From Lachnoclostridium sp. An196 (GTDB lineage: Bacteria > Bacillota > Clostridia > Lachnospirales > Lachnospiraceae): a stretch of 64,000 bases of DNA. Every line of letters begins with the position of its first letter. The first letter of the stretch is position 1. The position numbers were made by a program, and so were the translations under genes. The stretch lies in contig NZ_NFJZ01000005.1 of assembly GCF_002160135.1 (NCBI RefSeq), positions 1 through 64,000 on the forward strand, in the 5' to 3' direction. Shown in pieces: positions 53,915 through 62,179 of this stretch. Below the pieces are notes generated by a model. It did not search any database. It saw nothing but the letters and a program-made list of their open reading frames with translations, and was not told the origin of the DNA.

Positions 53915-55198
53915 TTACACCTGCTCCAAGGCCTGCTCCAAGTCATCAATAATGTCCTGCGGATTCTCAATCCCCACGGACAGGCGAATCATACCCGGAG
54001 TTACTCCCGCCTCCCGGAGCTGTTCATCATTCATCTGCCTGTGCGTATGACTTGCCGGATGCAGCACACAGGTCCGCGCATCCGCCACGTGGGTGACGAT
54101 CGCGCAAAGTTTCAAACTGTCCATAAACCGAACCGCGTCCTCTTTCGTGCCTTTCAGACCGAAAGAAAGCACACCGCAGGTGCCGTTCGGCATATACTTC
54201 TGAGCCAGCTCATAGTACTGATCCCCTTCGAGCATCGCGCAGTTGACAAATTCCACTTTGGGATGATTTTTCAGGAACTCTGCCACCTTCTTCGCGTTGC
54301 TGCAATGTTTTTCCACCCGAAGAGGAAGCGTCTCCAGCCCTACATTTAAAAGGAAAGAATTCATCGGAGACGGGATGCTTCCCAGATCTCTCATCAGCTG
54401 TGCCGTCGCCTTCGTGATAAATGCCTTCTTCCCGAACTGTTTCGTATAGATGACTCCATGGTAGGTTTCATCCGGCGTGGTCAGGCCCGGGAACTTCTCC
54501 GCGTGGGCGTCCCAGTCAAAATTGCCGCTGTCCACAATACAGCCGCCTACCGCCATCGCGTGCCCGTCCATGTATTTTGTCGTGGAATGAGTCACGATAT
54601 CCGCGCCATATTCGAACGGACGGCAGTTAACCGGCGTGGCAAAGGTATTGTCCACGATCAGCGGCACGCCGTGAGCATGGGCAAGATCCGCAAATTTCTG
54701 AATATCCAGCACCACCAGCGCCGGATTGGCGATGGTCTCTCCCACTACTGCTTTGGTATTGGGACGAAAGGCTTTCTCGATCTCTTCCGCGGGTGCGTCC
54801 GGATCTACAAAGGTGCATTCGATGCCCATCTTGTGAATCGTCGCAGCATACAGGTTGAACGTCCCTCCATATACTTTGGCGGAGCATACGATATGGTCGC
54901 CTGCCTGGCACAGGTTGGCGATGGTATAAAAATTTGCAGCCTGACCGGAAGAGGTCAGCATCGCTGCCACGCCCCCTTCCAACTCGGCAATCTTCGCCGC
55001 AACCGCGTCATTGGTAGGGTTCTGCAGACGGGTATAAAAATATCCCTCTGCAGCCAGATCAAACAGAGCGCCCATCTCTTCCGAGGTATCATATTTGAAT
55101 GTGGTGCTCTGATAGATCGGAAGCACTCTGGGTTCTCCGTTTTTCGGTTTCCATCCGCCCTGTACGCAGATAGTGTCCGGTCTGAATGTTTTCTTCAT
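53915..55198 (-). CDS. metY: O-acetylhomoserine sulfhydrylase (aminocarboxypropyltransferase)
   Basis: 427 residues. It makes homocysteine from O-acetylhomoserine and sulfide using PLP, or methionine from methanethiol. The PLP lysine lies in HSTTKYMDGHAMAVGG, with YTRLQNPTNDAVAAKIAELEGG near the N-terminus. ATG 55198 follows AAGGGA at good spacing; the frame stays open upstream but into the CFI-box gene region. Confidence 0.92.
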   Translation of the reverse strand: MKKTFRPDTICVQGGWKPKNGEPRVLPIYQSTTFKYDTSEEMGALFDLAAEGYFYTRLQNPTNDAVAAKIAELEGGVAAMLTSSGQAANFYTIANLCQAGDHIVCSAKVYGGTFNLYAATIHKMGIECTFVDPDAPAEEIEKAFRPNTKAVVGETIANPALVVLDIQKFADLAHAHGVPLIVDNTFATPVNCRPFEYGADIVTHSTTKYMDGHAMAVGGCIVDSGNFDWDAHAEKFPGLTTPDETYHGVIYTKQFGKKAFITKATAQLMRDLGSIPSPMNSFLLNVGLETLPLRVEKHCSNAKKVAEFLKNHPKVEFVNCAMLEGDQYYELAQKYMPNGTCGVLSFGLKGTKEDAVRFMDSLKLCAIVTHVADARTCVLHPASHTHRQMNDEQLREAGVTPGMIRLSVGIENPQDIIDDLEQALEQV

Positions 55199-55251
55199 AT
55201 GTATGTCCCTTCTTTCTGCAGTTTTGTCTGGATCAGCCTCTGACGGCGCTT

Positions 55252-56175
55252 TTAGTTCTGATGCATATACCGGTTCTTCAGTTCCAGAACCATTTCCTGA
55301 TAAGTATCCCGGCATGCTTCATACTGCCCGTCCTGGATCAAATGAATGCATGGAACCAGATAGTCTTCATACAGTTCCTGATAAACTTTCCGGCTGTCCG
55401 CGTCTTTCTCGATCCGTTTTACGATCGTCGGTGCGATATCATAGTATTCGTCCACCATGGCCCGCCCTTCCGGCGTCGCTTCCATATACTGGTCCCGGTA
55501 TGCCTTCAGCAGTTCCAGCTCCGCGCAGTCACTTCCTTTATCAAGTCCTTCACATACAGCCGTGGTGATATAGCAGAGCTTTCTGCGGAAACCTTTATTG
55601 ATATCATCATAAGTAGCCTTTCCAAGACTGGTCTGGAAGGTACGGTTCCACTGCTTGATCAGACAGTCCGCAAACGGTTCTGAAAACTCAGCCGGATACT
55701 TCATCATAGACGGCACCAGATAAACGCTGATCAGGAAATTATAATCCAGCTGCCGCTGCGTGCGGCGGCCTTTGAATCTGATCTCCTGAAGTTCATCCTG
55801 AGCAGTCTGTATCAGATGTTCCACAAGTTTCTGCAGGCTTTCCTCCGGATTCTCATCATTCCGGTATACCTGGTCCAGCGCTTCGAACAACGCCCTGCGC
55901 CCTGCATAATACGCTTCAAATTCACCTTCGTAGAGATTTTTCTTAAAATTCTCCATCGGATTGTAGCAGGTAAGAATCACCTGCTCCAGCTCGTTCCTGG
56001 CTATGTCAAAATATTCCTGATAGGCCTCCCGGTCTATCTCCTTCACCTCTTCTTTGGCTCCCAATGCCTCATCCACACGGATCTCTTCTCCGCAATACAT
56101 GCAGATTACTTTTTCCCTGTCGTCGGGAACCTGGATCACCTGATGGCATTTGGGACATGTTCCTTCTCTAAACAT
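55252..56175 (-). CDS. CFI-box-CTERM protein with an N-terminal zinc ribbon
   Basis: 307 residues. Cys7, Cys10, Cys25 and Cys28 form a zinc ribbon. A helical middle leads to the CFI-box region at about 201-260, beginning CYITTAVCEG and including Cys201, Cys208 and Cys217. The family is defined by this C-terminal box; its role is unknown. It lies six bases after yebC and 53 bases before metY on the same strand, so may be co-transcribed. No membrane segment. Confidence 0.75.
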   Translation of the reverse strand: MFREGTCPKCHQVIQVPDDREKVICMYCGEEIRVDEALGAKEEVKEIDREAYQEYFDIARNELEQVILTCYNPMENFKKNLYEGEFEAYYAGRRALFEALDQVYRNDENPEESLQKLVEHLIQTAQDELQEIRFKGRRTQRQLDYNFLISVYLVPSMMKYPAEFSEPFADCLIKQWNRTFQTSLGKATYDDINKGFRRKLCYITTAVCEGLDKGSDCAELELLKAYRDQYMEATPEGRAMVDEYYDIAPTIVKRIEKDADSRKVYQELYEDYLVPCIHLIQDGQYEACRDTYQEMVLELKNRYMHQN

Positions 56176-56181
56176 CTTCTT

Positions 56182-56910
56182 TTACTCATCCCAGTTATGA
56201 TAGACCGCCTGGACGTCGTCATCATCGTCCAGAAGATCCAGTGTACGGTTCAAAAACTTAATATCATTCTCATCCGATAATGCCACATAGTTCTGCGGAA
56301 TCATCTTGATCTCCGCTTCCGCCATGGGAATTCCCTGGGTCTCCAGTGCCTCGCGCACTGCCGAAAAGTCTTCCGGGGAAGTCAGGATCTCAAAGCTGTC
56401 CTCTTCTTCCGAAAAATCCTCTGCTCCCGCGTCCAGAGCCGTCATCATCAGATCGTCTGCATCCATGTCGCATTCTTCCCTGTCAATGATGATCTGCCCC
56501 TTCTGGTCAAACATATAGGAAACGCATCCCGTAGTGCCCAGACTGCCGTTGCCTTTGGTAAATGCATTGCGCACATTGGAAGCGGTACGGTTCTTATTGT
56601 CGGTCAGCGCTTCCACAATGATCGCGATGCCCCCCGGACCGTATCCTTCATATGTAACACGCTCATAGTTTACGGATCCGGCATCTCCCGCTGCTCTTTT
56701 AATCCCTCTCTCAATCGTATCGTTGGGCATATTGTTGGCCTTTGCCTTTGCGATCACATCGCGCAGCCGGCTGTTGTTGTTCGGGTCCGGACCGCCTTCT
56801 TTCACTGCCACCGCAATCTCGCGTCCGATAATAGTAAAAATCTTTCCTTTCGCTGCATCATTTTTCTCTTTTTTATGCTTTATATTTGCGAATTTGGAAT
56901 GTCCTGACAT
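56182..56910 (-). CDS. yebC: YebC/PmpR-family regulator
   Basis: 242 residues. [23 protein letters not shown] is the family start, followed by [19 protein letters not shown]-like sequence. Members act as DNA-binding regulators, or assist ribosomes at polyproline stretches. A promoter-like TTGCCA-N18-TATATT precedes it. Confidence 0.93.
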   Translation of the reverse strand: MSGHSKFANIKHKKEKNDAAKGKIFTIIGREIAVAVKEGGPDPNNNSRLRDVIAKAKANNMPNDTIERGIKRAAGDAGSVNYERVTYEGYGPGGIAIIVEALTDNKNRTASNVRNAFTKGNGSLGTTGCVSYMFDQKGQIIIDREECDMDADDLMMTALDAGAEDFSEEEDSFEILTSPEDFSAVREALETQGIPMAEAEIKMIPQNYVALSDENDIKFLNRTLDLLDDDDDVQAVYHNWDE

Positions 56911-56944
56911 AAATTCACTCCTTTTCCTTCTTTCGTTCTTTTGT

Positions 56945-56974
56945 AATATAACACGCTGAATCAGGGTTTGGCAA
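56945..56974 (-). promoter_or_regulatory. Possible yebC promoter
   Basis: On the - strand TTGCCA (56974-56969) and TATATT (56950-56945) are 18 bp apart, in the short gap after the mazF stop. Confidence 0.4.
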
Positions 56975-56976
56975 GC

Positions 56977-57324
56977 CTATGTATCCAATTCCAGACTGAT
57001 TTTCAAAGCGTAGTCGATTTTTTCAAGCGTGGATGCGTCCAGGTGGCATACCTTGTCTTTCAGTCTTTTTTTGTCTATGGTGCGCAGCTGTTCCAGCAGA
57101 ATCACAGAATCTTTCACCATATGATGAGACGCCGCGTCCAGCTCCACATGCGTAGGCAGCTTCGCCTTATTCATCCTGGAAGTGATAGCGGCACAGATTA
57201 CGGTCGGGCTGTGCCGGTTGCCCACGTCGTTCTGTATAATCAGAACCGGACGTATGCCTCCTTGTTCCGAGCCGATCACCGGTCTTAAATCCGCATAATA
57301 CACGTCTCCGCGTCTGATAATCAT
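56977..57324 (-). CDS. mazF: MazF/PemK-family toxin (EndoA type), no antitoxin beside it
   Basis: 115 residues. An mRNA interferase that cleaves single-stranded RNA in the cytoplasm. The N-terminal [20 protein letters not shown] with the conserved Arg, then [12 protein letters not shown] and [16 protein letters not shown] are typical of MazF/NdoA. In Bacilli an antitoxin gene lies between alr and mazF, but here only 47 bases separate the alr stop from this start. The cell must supply an antitoxin from elsewhere, or the protein is tolerated. ATG 57324 has GGAG 8 bases upstream. Confidence 0.85.
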   Translation of the reverse strand: MIIRRGDVYYADLRPVIGSEQGGIRPVLIIQNDVGNRHSPTVICAAITSRMNKAKLPTHVELDAASHHMVKDSVILLEQLRTIDKKRLKDKVCHLDASTLEKIDYALKISLELDT

Positions 57325-57371
57325 CTTGTTCACTCCGATCTGTTAGCCTTTTCAGTCAGAGTATTTCCACA

Positions 57372-58559
57372 CTAATTGGGTTCTATTCCGGTTACTTCAA
57401 AATAGTCCTGAGTCGCTGTTATCTTTCCGTTTCTCCAGAACCTTCTGGGCACTCTTTTTCCGATATCGCAGGCAAGCTCGTAGTTAAAGCGTCCGGAAAG
57501 TTCTCCCAGCGATTCCATTGTAATCTCATGACCTCCTTCAGAACCTATCAGGGTCACCATATCGCCTTCCCTGACATCCGGAATGTCTGTCACATCTACC
57601 ATAAACTGATCCATACAGACTCTGCCGGTAATCGGAGCGCGTTTGCCCCGGATCAATACCCACCCTTTGTTGGACAAAGATCTGGGATAGCCGTCTCCGT
57701 AACCGGCCGGTATGGTGGCGATCCTCATCTTTTTGTCCGCCACAAAAGTACCGCCATAGCTGATGGGCGTGCCGGGCTCCACCTCTTTGATAAACGCCAC
57801 ATGGCTCTTCAGCGACATTACCGGAGTGATGGACACAGCAAATTTATTGACCTCATCGGAAGGATAAAGTCCATAAATAGAGATGCCTGCGCGTACCGCA
57901 TCCAGATTGGCCTCCTTGAGGTCAAAGATCCCGGCCGTATTGGAACAGTGGTGAAGAGGGATTTCGATCTTCCTCTCTTCCAGCATCCGGGAAAACCGAA
58001 GATAACGGTCCAGCTGCCGGCGCGCAGCTTCCTTATCCCTTTCATCAGCCCGTGCGAAATGGGTAAACAGTCCCTCGATCTGCACGCCCGGCAGGAGACT
58101 GATCTCTTTTACGATATCCGCGCTGGTCTCGTCATCCGGAAAACCGATCCGCCCCATCCCCGTATCCACTTTAATATGCAGATATGCCGTTTTCCCCTGT
58201 CGGAGAGCCTCTTCTGACAGCTGTTTCGCCATAGTAAGCTTGAATACGGCCAGCCGGATATCATAGCGCACCGCGTCTTCGTACCCGTCCGGAAAAACAA
58301 ATCCCAGTACCAGGACCGGCTTTTCAATACCGGCTTTCCTAAGCTGCACCGCTTCCTCTATAGTCGCCACCGCAAATCCCCAGATATAATCCAGTTCTTC
58401 CGCCATGTGAGCTATGGGCACTGCCCCATGTCCGTATCCGTCCGTCTTCACCACCGCAATAATTTTCGTCTCCGGCTCCAGGTTCTTTTTCATGTTTCTT
58501 AAATTATATGCCGCGGCATCCAGATTGATCTCCGCGCACACACGTAAATACAGCTTCAT
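57372..58559 (-). CDS. alr: Alanine racemase
   Basis: 395 residues. It interconverts L- and D-alanine for peptidoglycan. The PLP lysine is Lys38 in AVVKTDGYGHGA, and the second catalytic tyrosine lies in PISYGGTF. The start overlaps the nnrD stop by four bases (ATGA). It lies between nnrD and mazF. Confidence 0.94.
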   Translation of the reverse strand: MKLYLRVCAEINLDAAAYNLRNMKKNLEPETKIIAVVKTDGYGHGAVPIAHMAEELDYIWGFAVATIEEAVQLRKAGIEKPVLVLGFVFPDGYEDAVRYDIRLAVFKLTMAKQLSEEALRQGKTAYLHIKVDTGMGRIGFPDDETSADIVKEISLLPGVQIEGLFTHFARADERDKEAARRQLDRYLRFSRMLEERKIEIPLHHCSNTAGIFDLKEANLDAVRAGISIYGLYPSDEVNKFAVSITPVMSLKSHVAFIKEVEPGTPISYGGTFVADKKMRIATIPAGYGDGYPRSLSNKGWVLIRGKRAPITGRVCMDQFMVDVTDIPDVREGDMVTLIGSEGGHEITMESLGELSGRFNYELACDIGKRVPRRFWRNGKITATQDYFEVTGIEPN

Positions 58560-59413
58560 ACTCTGCTTTCTCCTTTATCCTGCATGGCCTGAGGCAGACA
58601 TCCAAGCAGGTGCCTCGCCATCATTCCATAGGTTCCTTCTGTCTGTACCGCGATATCTCCGGCTCTTCCATGCAGCCATACGCCCAGAAGCGCCGCTTCC
58701 AGAGGCGCTGTTCCCTGTCCCAGAAGCCCCGCGATGATCCCGGTCAGCACATCACCGCTGCCGCCGGTAGACATTCCGTTATTCCCGGTCGTATTGACCC
58801 AGGTTCTTCCATCAGGAGCCGCCACCGCGGACGGGGCGCCTTTCAACACACAGATGCATCCCCTAGATACTGCAAATTCCGCCGCCGCGTCCGGAAGTTT
58901 TCCGGCAAATTCTCCGATGGGCAGACCCGTCAGACGTGAGAATTCTCCCGCATGGGGAGTCACGATCACCGGCCCTTCATGGGATGCCAGGAGCTCCGGT
59001 CTTGCTGCCAGATGATTCAGTCCGTCCGCATCCACCACCAGAGGCTTGTGATATTCTTTCATCATCTTCTCCACCAGTGCCGCTGCCCAGGATTCCCGGC
59101 CCAATCCCGGTCCTATGGCCGCCGCATCTGCCCATTCAAAAGATTCTCCGAACATCCGGTCATCCGGATGCCCGGTATCGAACGTGGTCAGCACAGCCTC
59201 TGGAATCAGCTGCTGTAAAATCACACGGTTATCTTCCGGTGTCAGGACGCGCACCAACCCCGCGCCTGTACGATATGCCGCGCAGGAACTTAAGTATGCC
59301 GCCCCGGCCATATTTTTGCTGCCCGCCGCACAGAGCACCTTTCCGTAAGTCCCCTTATGAGAATTTGTTCTCCGTGCCGGCAGGTATTTCAGAATACTCC
59401 GATCCAGTACCAT
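58556..59413 (-). CDS. nnrD: ADP-dependent NAD(P)H-hydrate dehydratase (stand-alone)
   Basis: 285 residues. It repairs hydrated NAD(P)H. The ribokinase-like motif GGSGDVLTGIIAGLL with the catalytic aspartate, and IGPGLG, are clear. It lacks the N-terminal epimerase (NnrE) domain that is fused in many homologues, so that activity must be separate or absent. ATG 59413 has TGGAGG 7 bases upstream. Confidence 0.88.
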   Translation of the reverse strand: MVLDRSILKYLPARRTNSHKGTYGKVLCAAGSKNMAGAAYLSSCAAYRTGAGLVRVLTPEDNRVILQQLIPEAVLTTFDTGHPDDRMFGESFEWADAAAIGPGLGRESWAAALVEKMMKEYHKPLVVDADGLNHLAARPELLASHEGPVIVTPHAGEFSRLTGLPIGEFAGKLPDAAAEFAVSRGCICVLKGAPSAVAAPDGRTWVNTTGNNGMSTGGSGDVLTGIIAGLLGQGTAPLEAALLGVWLHGRAGDIAVQTEGTYGMMARHLLGCLPQAMQDKGESRV

Positions 59414-59436
59414 TTCGTTCCTCCATACGCCTGAAA

Positions 59437-59456
59437 GGGGCTGCCGCAGCAGCCCC
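59437..59456 (-). terminator. Hairpin directly after rex
   Basis: A perfect 8-bp G+C-rich stem GGGGCTGC and GCAGCCCC over CGCA (59437-59456) begins at the first base past the rex stop. Only a short TTT follows on the - strand, so it is more likely an attenuator or mRNA-processing/stability element than a full terminator for nnrD-alr-mazF. Confidence 0.5.
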
Positions 59457-60098
59457 TCACTTCTCTTTTTTCTCATAACTGGTAATCCGGTATGACAACT
59501 GCATCAGGCTGTCCACCAGATGCACGTTCTCCACTACCACATCATCCGGCACATCCAGATCCAGATGCGCGAAATTCCACAAGGCCTTGATCCCGCAGGC
59601 AATCAACTGATTCGCTACCTCTTTCACCTTACTCTTGGGAAGGGTAAGAACCGCGATCTCAACATCCACTTTTTTCAGATACGATTCCAACTCGTCCATC
59701 ATCAGCACCGGTATTCCGCGCACTGATGTACCGATCATATCCTCTCTGACATCAAAAATTGCCTTGATCACAAAACCATTCTTTTCAAAATCCGCATAAT
59801 TAGCCAGCGCATGCCCGAAGTTACCGCCTCCGATAACGATCATGGGGTGCACCTGATTTACGCCCAGAATTTTTCCGATCTCATCGTACAGGTATTTGAC
59901 ATTATACCCGTATCCCTGCTGGCCAAATCCTCCGAAATTATTCAAATCCTGACGGATCTGGGATGCGGTTACCTGCATCTTGCTGCTGAGCTCTCCGGAG
60001 GAGATACGTTCTACTCCGCTATTCAGGATTTCACCCAGATACCGGTAATATCGGGGAAGCCGCTTAATCACTGCCTTTGAAATCTGACGCTCTTCCAT
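59457..60098 (-). CDS. rex: Redox-sensing transcriptional repressor Rex
   Basis: 213 residues. It binds NADH or NAD+ and represses fermentation genes when NAD+ is high. The N-terminal winged helix (AVIKRLPRYYRYLGEIL, then TASQIRQDLNNFGGFGQQGYGY) is followed by a Rossmann domain (VIGGGNFGHALANY). ATG 60098 with AGGGGA upstream is used. It heads the rex-nnrD-alr-mazF set and has a near-consensus promoter. Confidence 0.94.
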   Translation of the reverse strand: MEERQISKAVIKRLPRYYRYLGEILNSGVERISSGELSSKMQVTASQIRQDLNNFGGFGQQGYGYNVKYLYDEIGKILGVNQVHPMIVIGGGNFGHALANYADFEKNGFVIKAIFDVREDMIGTSVRGIPVLMMDELESYLKKVDVEIAVLTLPKSKVKEVANQLIACGIKALWNFAHLDLDVPDDVVVENVHLVDSLMQLSYRITSYEKKEK

Positions 60099-60128
60099 AA
60101 CAAGTCCCCTACATAATTTATCGTACCT

Positions 60129-60157
60129 ATTATAATTCTCTGTCATTTTTTTGTCAA
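60129..60157 (-). promoter_or_regulatory. Promoter of rex
   Basis: On the - strand TTGACA (60157-60152) and TATAAT (60134-60129) are separated by 17 bp, a full consensus match. No clear Rex box was seen around it. Confidence 0.75.
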
Positions 60158-60164
60158 ACAAATA

Positions 60165-60193
60165 TTGCCTTTTTCACAGATTCCTGTTAGCAT
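60165..60193 (+). promoter_or_regulatory. Possible promoter of the ABC-F gene
   Basis: TTGCCT (60165-60170) and TAGCAT (60188-60193) are spaced by 17 bp, about 30 bases before the start codon; AAAGGAG precedes ATG 60225. Confidence 0.35.
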
Positions 60194-60224
60194 CAGATAG
60201 GATAGATAGAAAAGGAGATATCAC

Positions 60225-62141
60225 ATGATACTGACATGTCAGAATATTAATAAGGCGTTCGGGGATCACCAGGTGCTGAAGAACGCCTCTTTTCATGTAG
60301 AAGAATATGAGAAAACAGCCGTCATCGGCATCAACGGGGCCGGCAAATCCACGCTGCTGAAGATCATCATGGGCGATCTGCCTGCCGACAGCGGACAGGT
60401 CATCATCGCCAAAGGGAAGACCATAGGTTATCTGGCACAGCACCAGGATATGGCCAGCAGCCATACGATCTTTGACGAACTTCTGACCGTCAAACAGGGC
60501 ATCCTGGACCTGGAAGCCCGTATGCGGCAGGCTGAACGCGATATGAAACAGGCCGGCGGGGAAAAGCTTCAGGAATTGATGGACAGCTACGCGCGCATGA
60601 GTCATGAATTTGAGCAGCAGAACGGCTATGCCTGGAAAAGTGAGATTACCGGCGTACTGAAAGGACTCGGATTCACAGAAGAAGAATTCGGCAAACAGGT
60701 GGACACATTATCCGGAGGGCAGAAAACCCGCGTCGCACTGGGAAAACTCCTTTTGTCACGTCCTGATATTATCCTTCTGGACGAGCCTACCAACCATCTG
60801 GATATGGATTCCATCACCTGGCTGGAAACATTCCTGATGAATTATCAGGGCGCCGTCGTCATCGTTTCCCATGACCGATATTTTCTGAATCGGGTGGTAA
60901 CCAAAATCATTGAGATCGATCAGGGTGAAGTCACCACGTTTACGGGCAACTACACGGATTATGCGCAGAAGAAGGCGCAGCTTAGGGAAGCCCGCATGCA
61001 GGCATGGTTAAACCAGCAGAAAGAGATCCGTCATCAGGAAGAAGTGATCGCAAAACTCAAATCTTTTAACCGGGAAAAATCCATCCGGCGGGCTGAGAGC
61101 AGGGAAAAAATGCTGGAAAAGATGGATGTTCTGGAAAAACCCACGGAGGCGAAGGCAGACATGCGCATCGAACTGGAGCCGCAGACCATCAGCGGAAACG
61201 ACGTACTGACTGTCCGGGGGCTTTCCAAGGCATTTCCTGCCCAGGATCTTTTCTCCGGGCTGGACTTCGATATCAAGAGGGGAGAACGGGTGGCTCTCAT
61301 CGGCAGCAACGGGACCGGCAAAACCACGATTCTGAAAATCATTAACGGAGTAATCCCTGCCGACGCCGGAGAGATCCGTCTGGGATCCCGGGTGCATGTG
61401 GGATACTACGACCAGGAGCATCATGTGCTCCATATGGAAAAAACCATCTTTGAAGAGATTTCCGATGATTATCCCTCGCTGAACAATACCGCCATCCGCA
61501 ATGTGCTCGCCGCCTTTCTGTTCACCGGAGACGACGTGTTCAAACGGATCGGGGATCTATCCGGCGGAGAGCGCGGACGCGTCTCACTGGCCAAGCTGAT
61601 GCTTTCCGAAGCAAACTTCCTGATCCTGGACGAGCCTACCAACCACCTGGACATCGTCTCCAAAGAGATCCTGGAACAGGCGCTGAACCGTTACACAGGC
61701 ACAGTGCTGTTTGTTTCCCATGACCGGTATTTTATCAATGCCGCGGCTACCCGTATCCTGGATCTTTCAGGCCGCAGGCTGACCAACTATGTAGGAAATT
61801 ATGATTACTATCTGGAAAAGAAAGAAGAGCTGGAAGCGGCAGGAACGCTTGCTTCTGCTTCCGCCGAAATCTCCGCCGCTTCTGACGCCAAACTGGACTG
61901 GCAGCAGCAGAAGGAACAGCAGGCAAGGCTCCGCAAACTCCAGAATGACCTGAAACGCACAGAAAACCGGATCGAAGAACTGGAGACACGCGATAAAGAG
62001 ATCGACGCCTCTCTGGAAAAGGAAGAAATCTTCACTGACGTGGCGGAAGTAACAAAGCTTTCAAAAGAAAAAGAAACTATCCGGGAAGAGCTGGATACCT
62101 TATACGAACAATGGGAGAAACTGCAGGAAAACCTTCTGTAA
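60225..62141 (+). CDS. ABC-F family ATPase (Uup/YdiF type)
   Basis: 638 residues. A soluble protein with two ABC domains: first Walker A GINGAGKSTLLK and signature LSGGQKTRVALGKLLLS; second Walker A GSNGTGKTTILK and signature LSGGERGRVSLAKLMLS. Both are followed by LDEPTNHLD. A P-site linker separates them and a C-terminal coiled coil (about 545-635) is present. No membrane domain. It acts on ribosomes; the length and coiled-coil tail fit a housekeeping translation factor rather than a drug-resistance member, but that cannot be settled here. Confidence 0.9.
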   Translation: MILTCQNINKAFGDHQVLKNASFHVEEYEKTAVIGINGAGKSTLLKIIMGDLPADSGQVIIAKGKTIGYLAQHQDMASSHTIFDELLTVKQGILDLEARMRQAERDMKQAGGEKLQELMDSYARMSHEFEQQNGYAWKSEITGVLKGLGFTEEEFGKQVDTLSGGQKTRVALGKLLLSRPDIILLDEPTNHLDMDSITWLETFLMNYQGAVVIVSHDRYFLNRVVTKIIEIDQGEVTTFTGNYTDYAQKKAQLREARMQAWLNQQKEIRHQEEVIAKLKSFNREKSIRRAESREKMLEKMDVLEKPTEAKADMRIELEPQTISGNDVLTVRGLSKAFPAQDLFSGLDFDIKRGERVALIGSNGTGKTTILKIINGVIPADAGEIRLGSRVHVGYYDQEHHVLHMEKTIFEEISDDYPSLNNTAIRNVLAAFLFTGDDVFKRIGDLSGGERGRVSLAKLMLSEANFLILDEPTNHLDIVSKEILEQALNRYTGTVLFVSHDRYFINAAATRILDLSGRRLTNYVGNYDYYLEKKEELEAAGTLASASAEISAASDAKLDWQQQKEQQARLRKLQNDLKRTENRIEELETRDKEIDASLEKEEIFTDVAEVTKLSKEKETIREELDTLYEQWEKLQENLL

Positions 62142-62145
62142 CCTG

Positions 62146-62178
62146 CGGGCAGGGCGCCGGCACGCGCGCTCTGCCCCG
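62146..62178. terminator. Hairpin between convergent ABC-F and PucR genes
   Basis: An imperfect G+C-rich stem: CGGGCAG and GGCGC pair with GCGCG and CTGCCCCG, followed on the + strand by CGTTTATT. It lies between the two stops. Confidence 0.5.
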
Positions 62179-62179
62179 T

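Noticed and set aside
60099-60224. A Rex box between rex and the ABC-F gene
   Set aside because: TTGTCAAACAAATATTG only loosely recalls the TTGTTAA-type palindrome and lacks a proper second half.
60225-62141. A drug-resistance ABC-F protein
   Set aside because: The length and long C-terminal coiled coil fit housekeeping Uup/YdiF types, and no resistance context is present.
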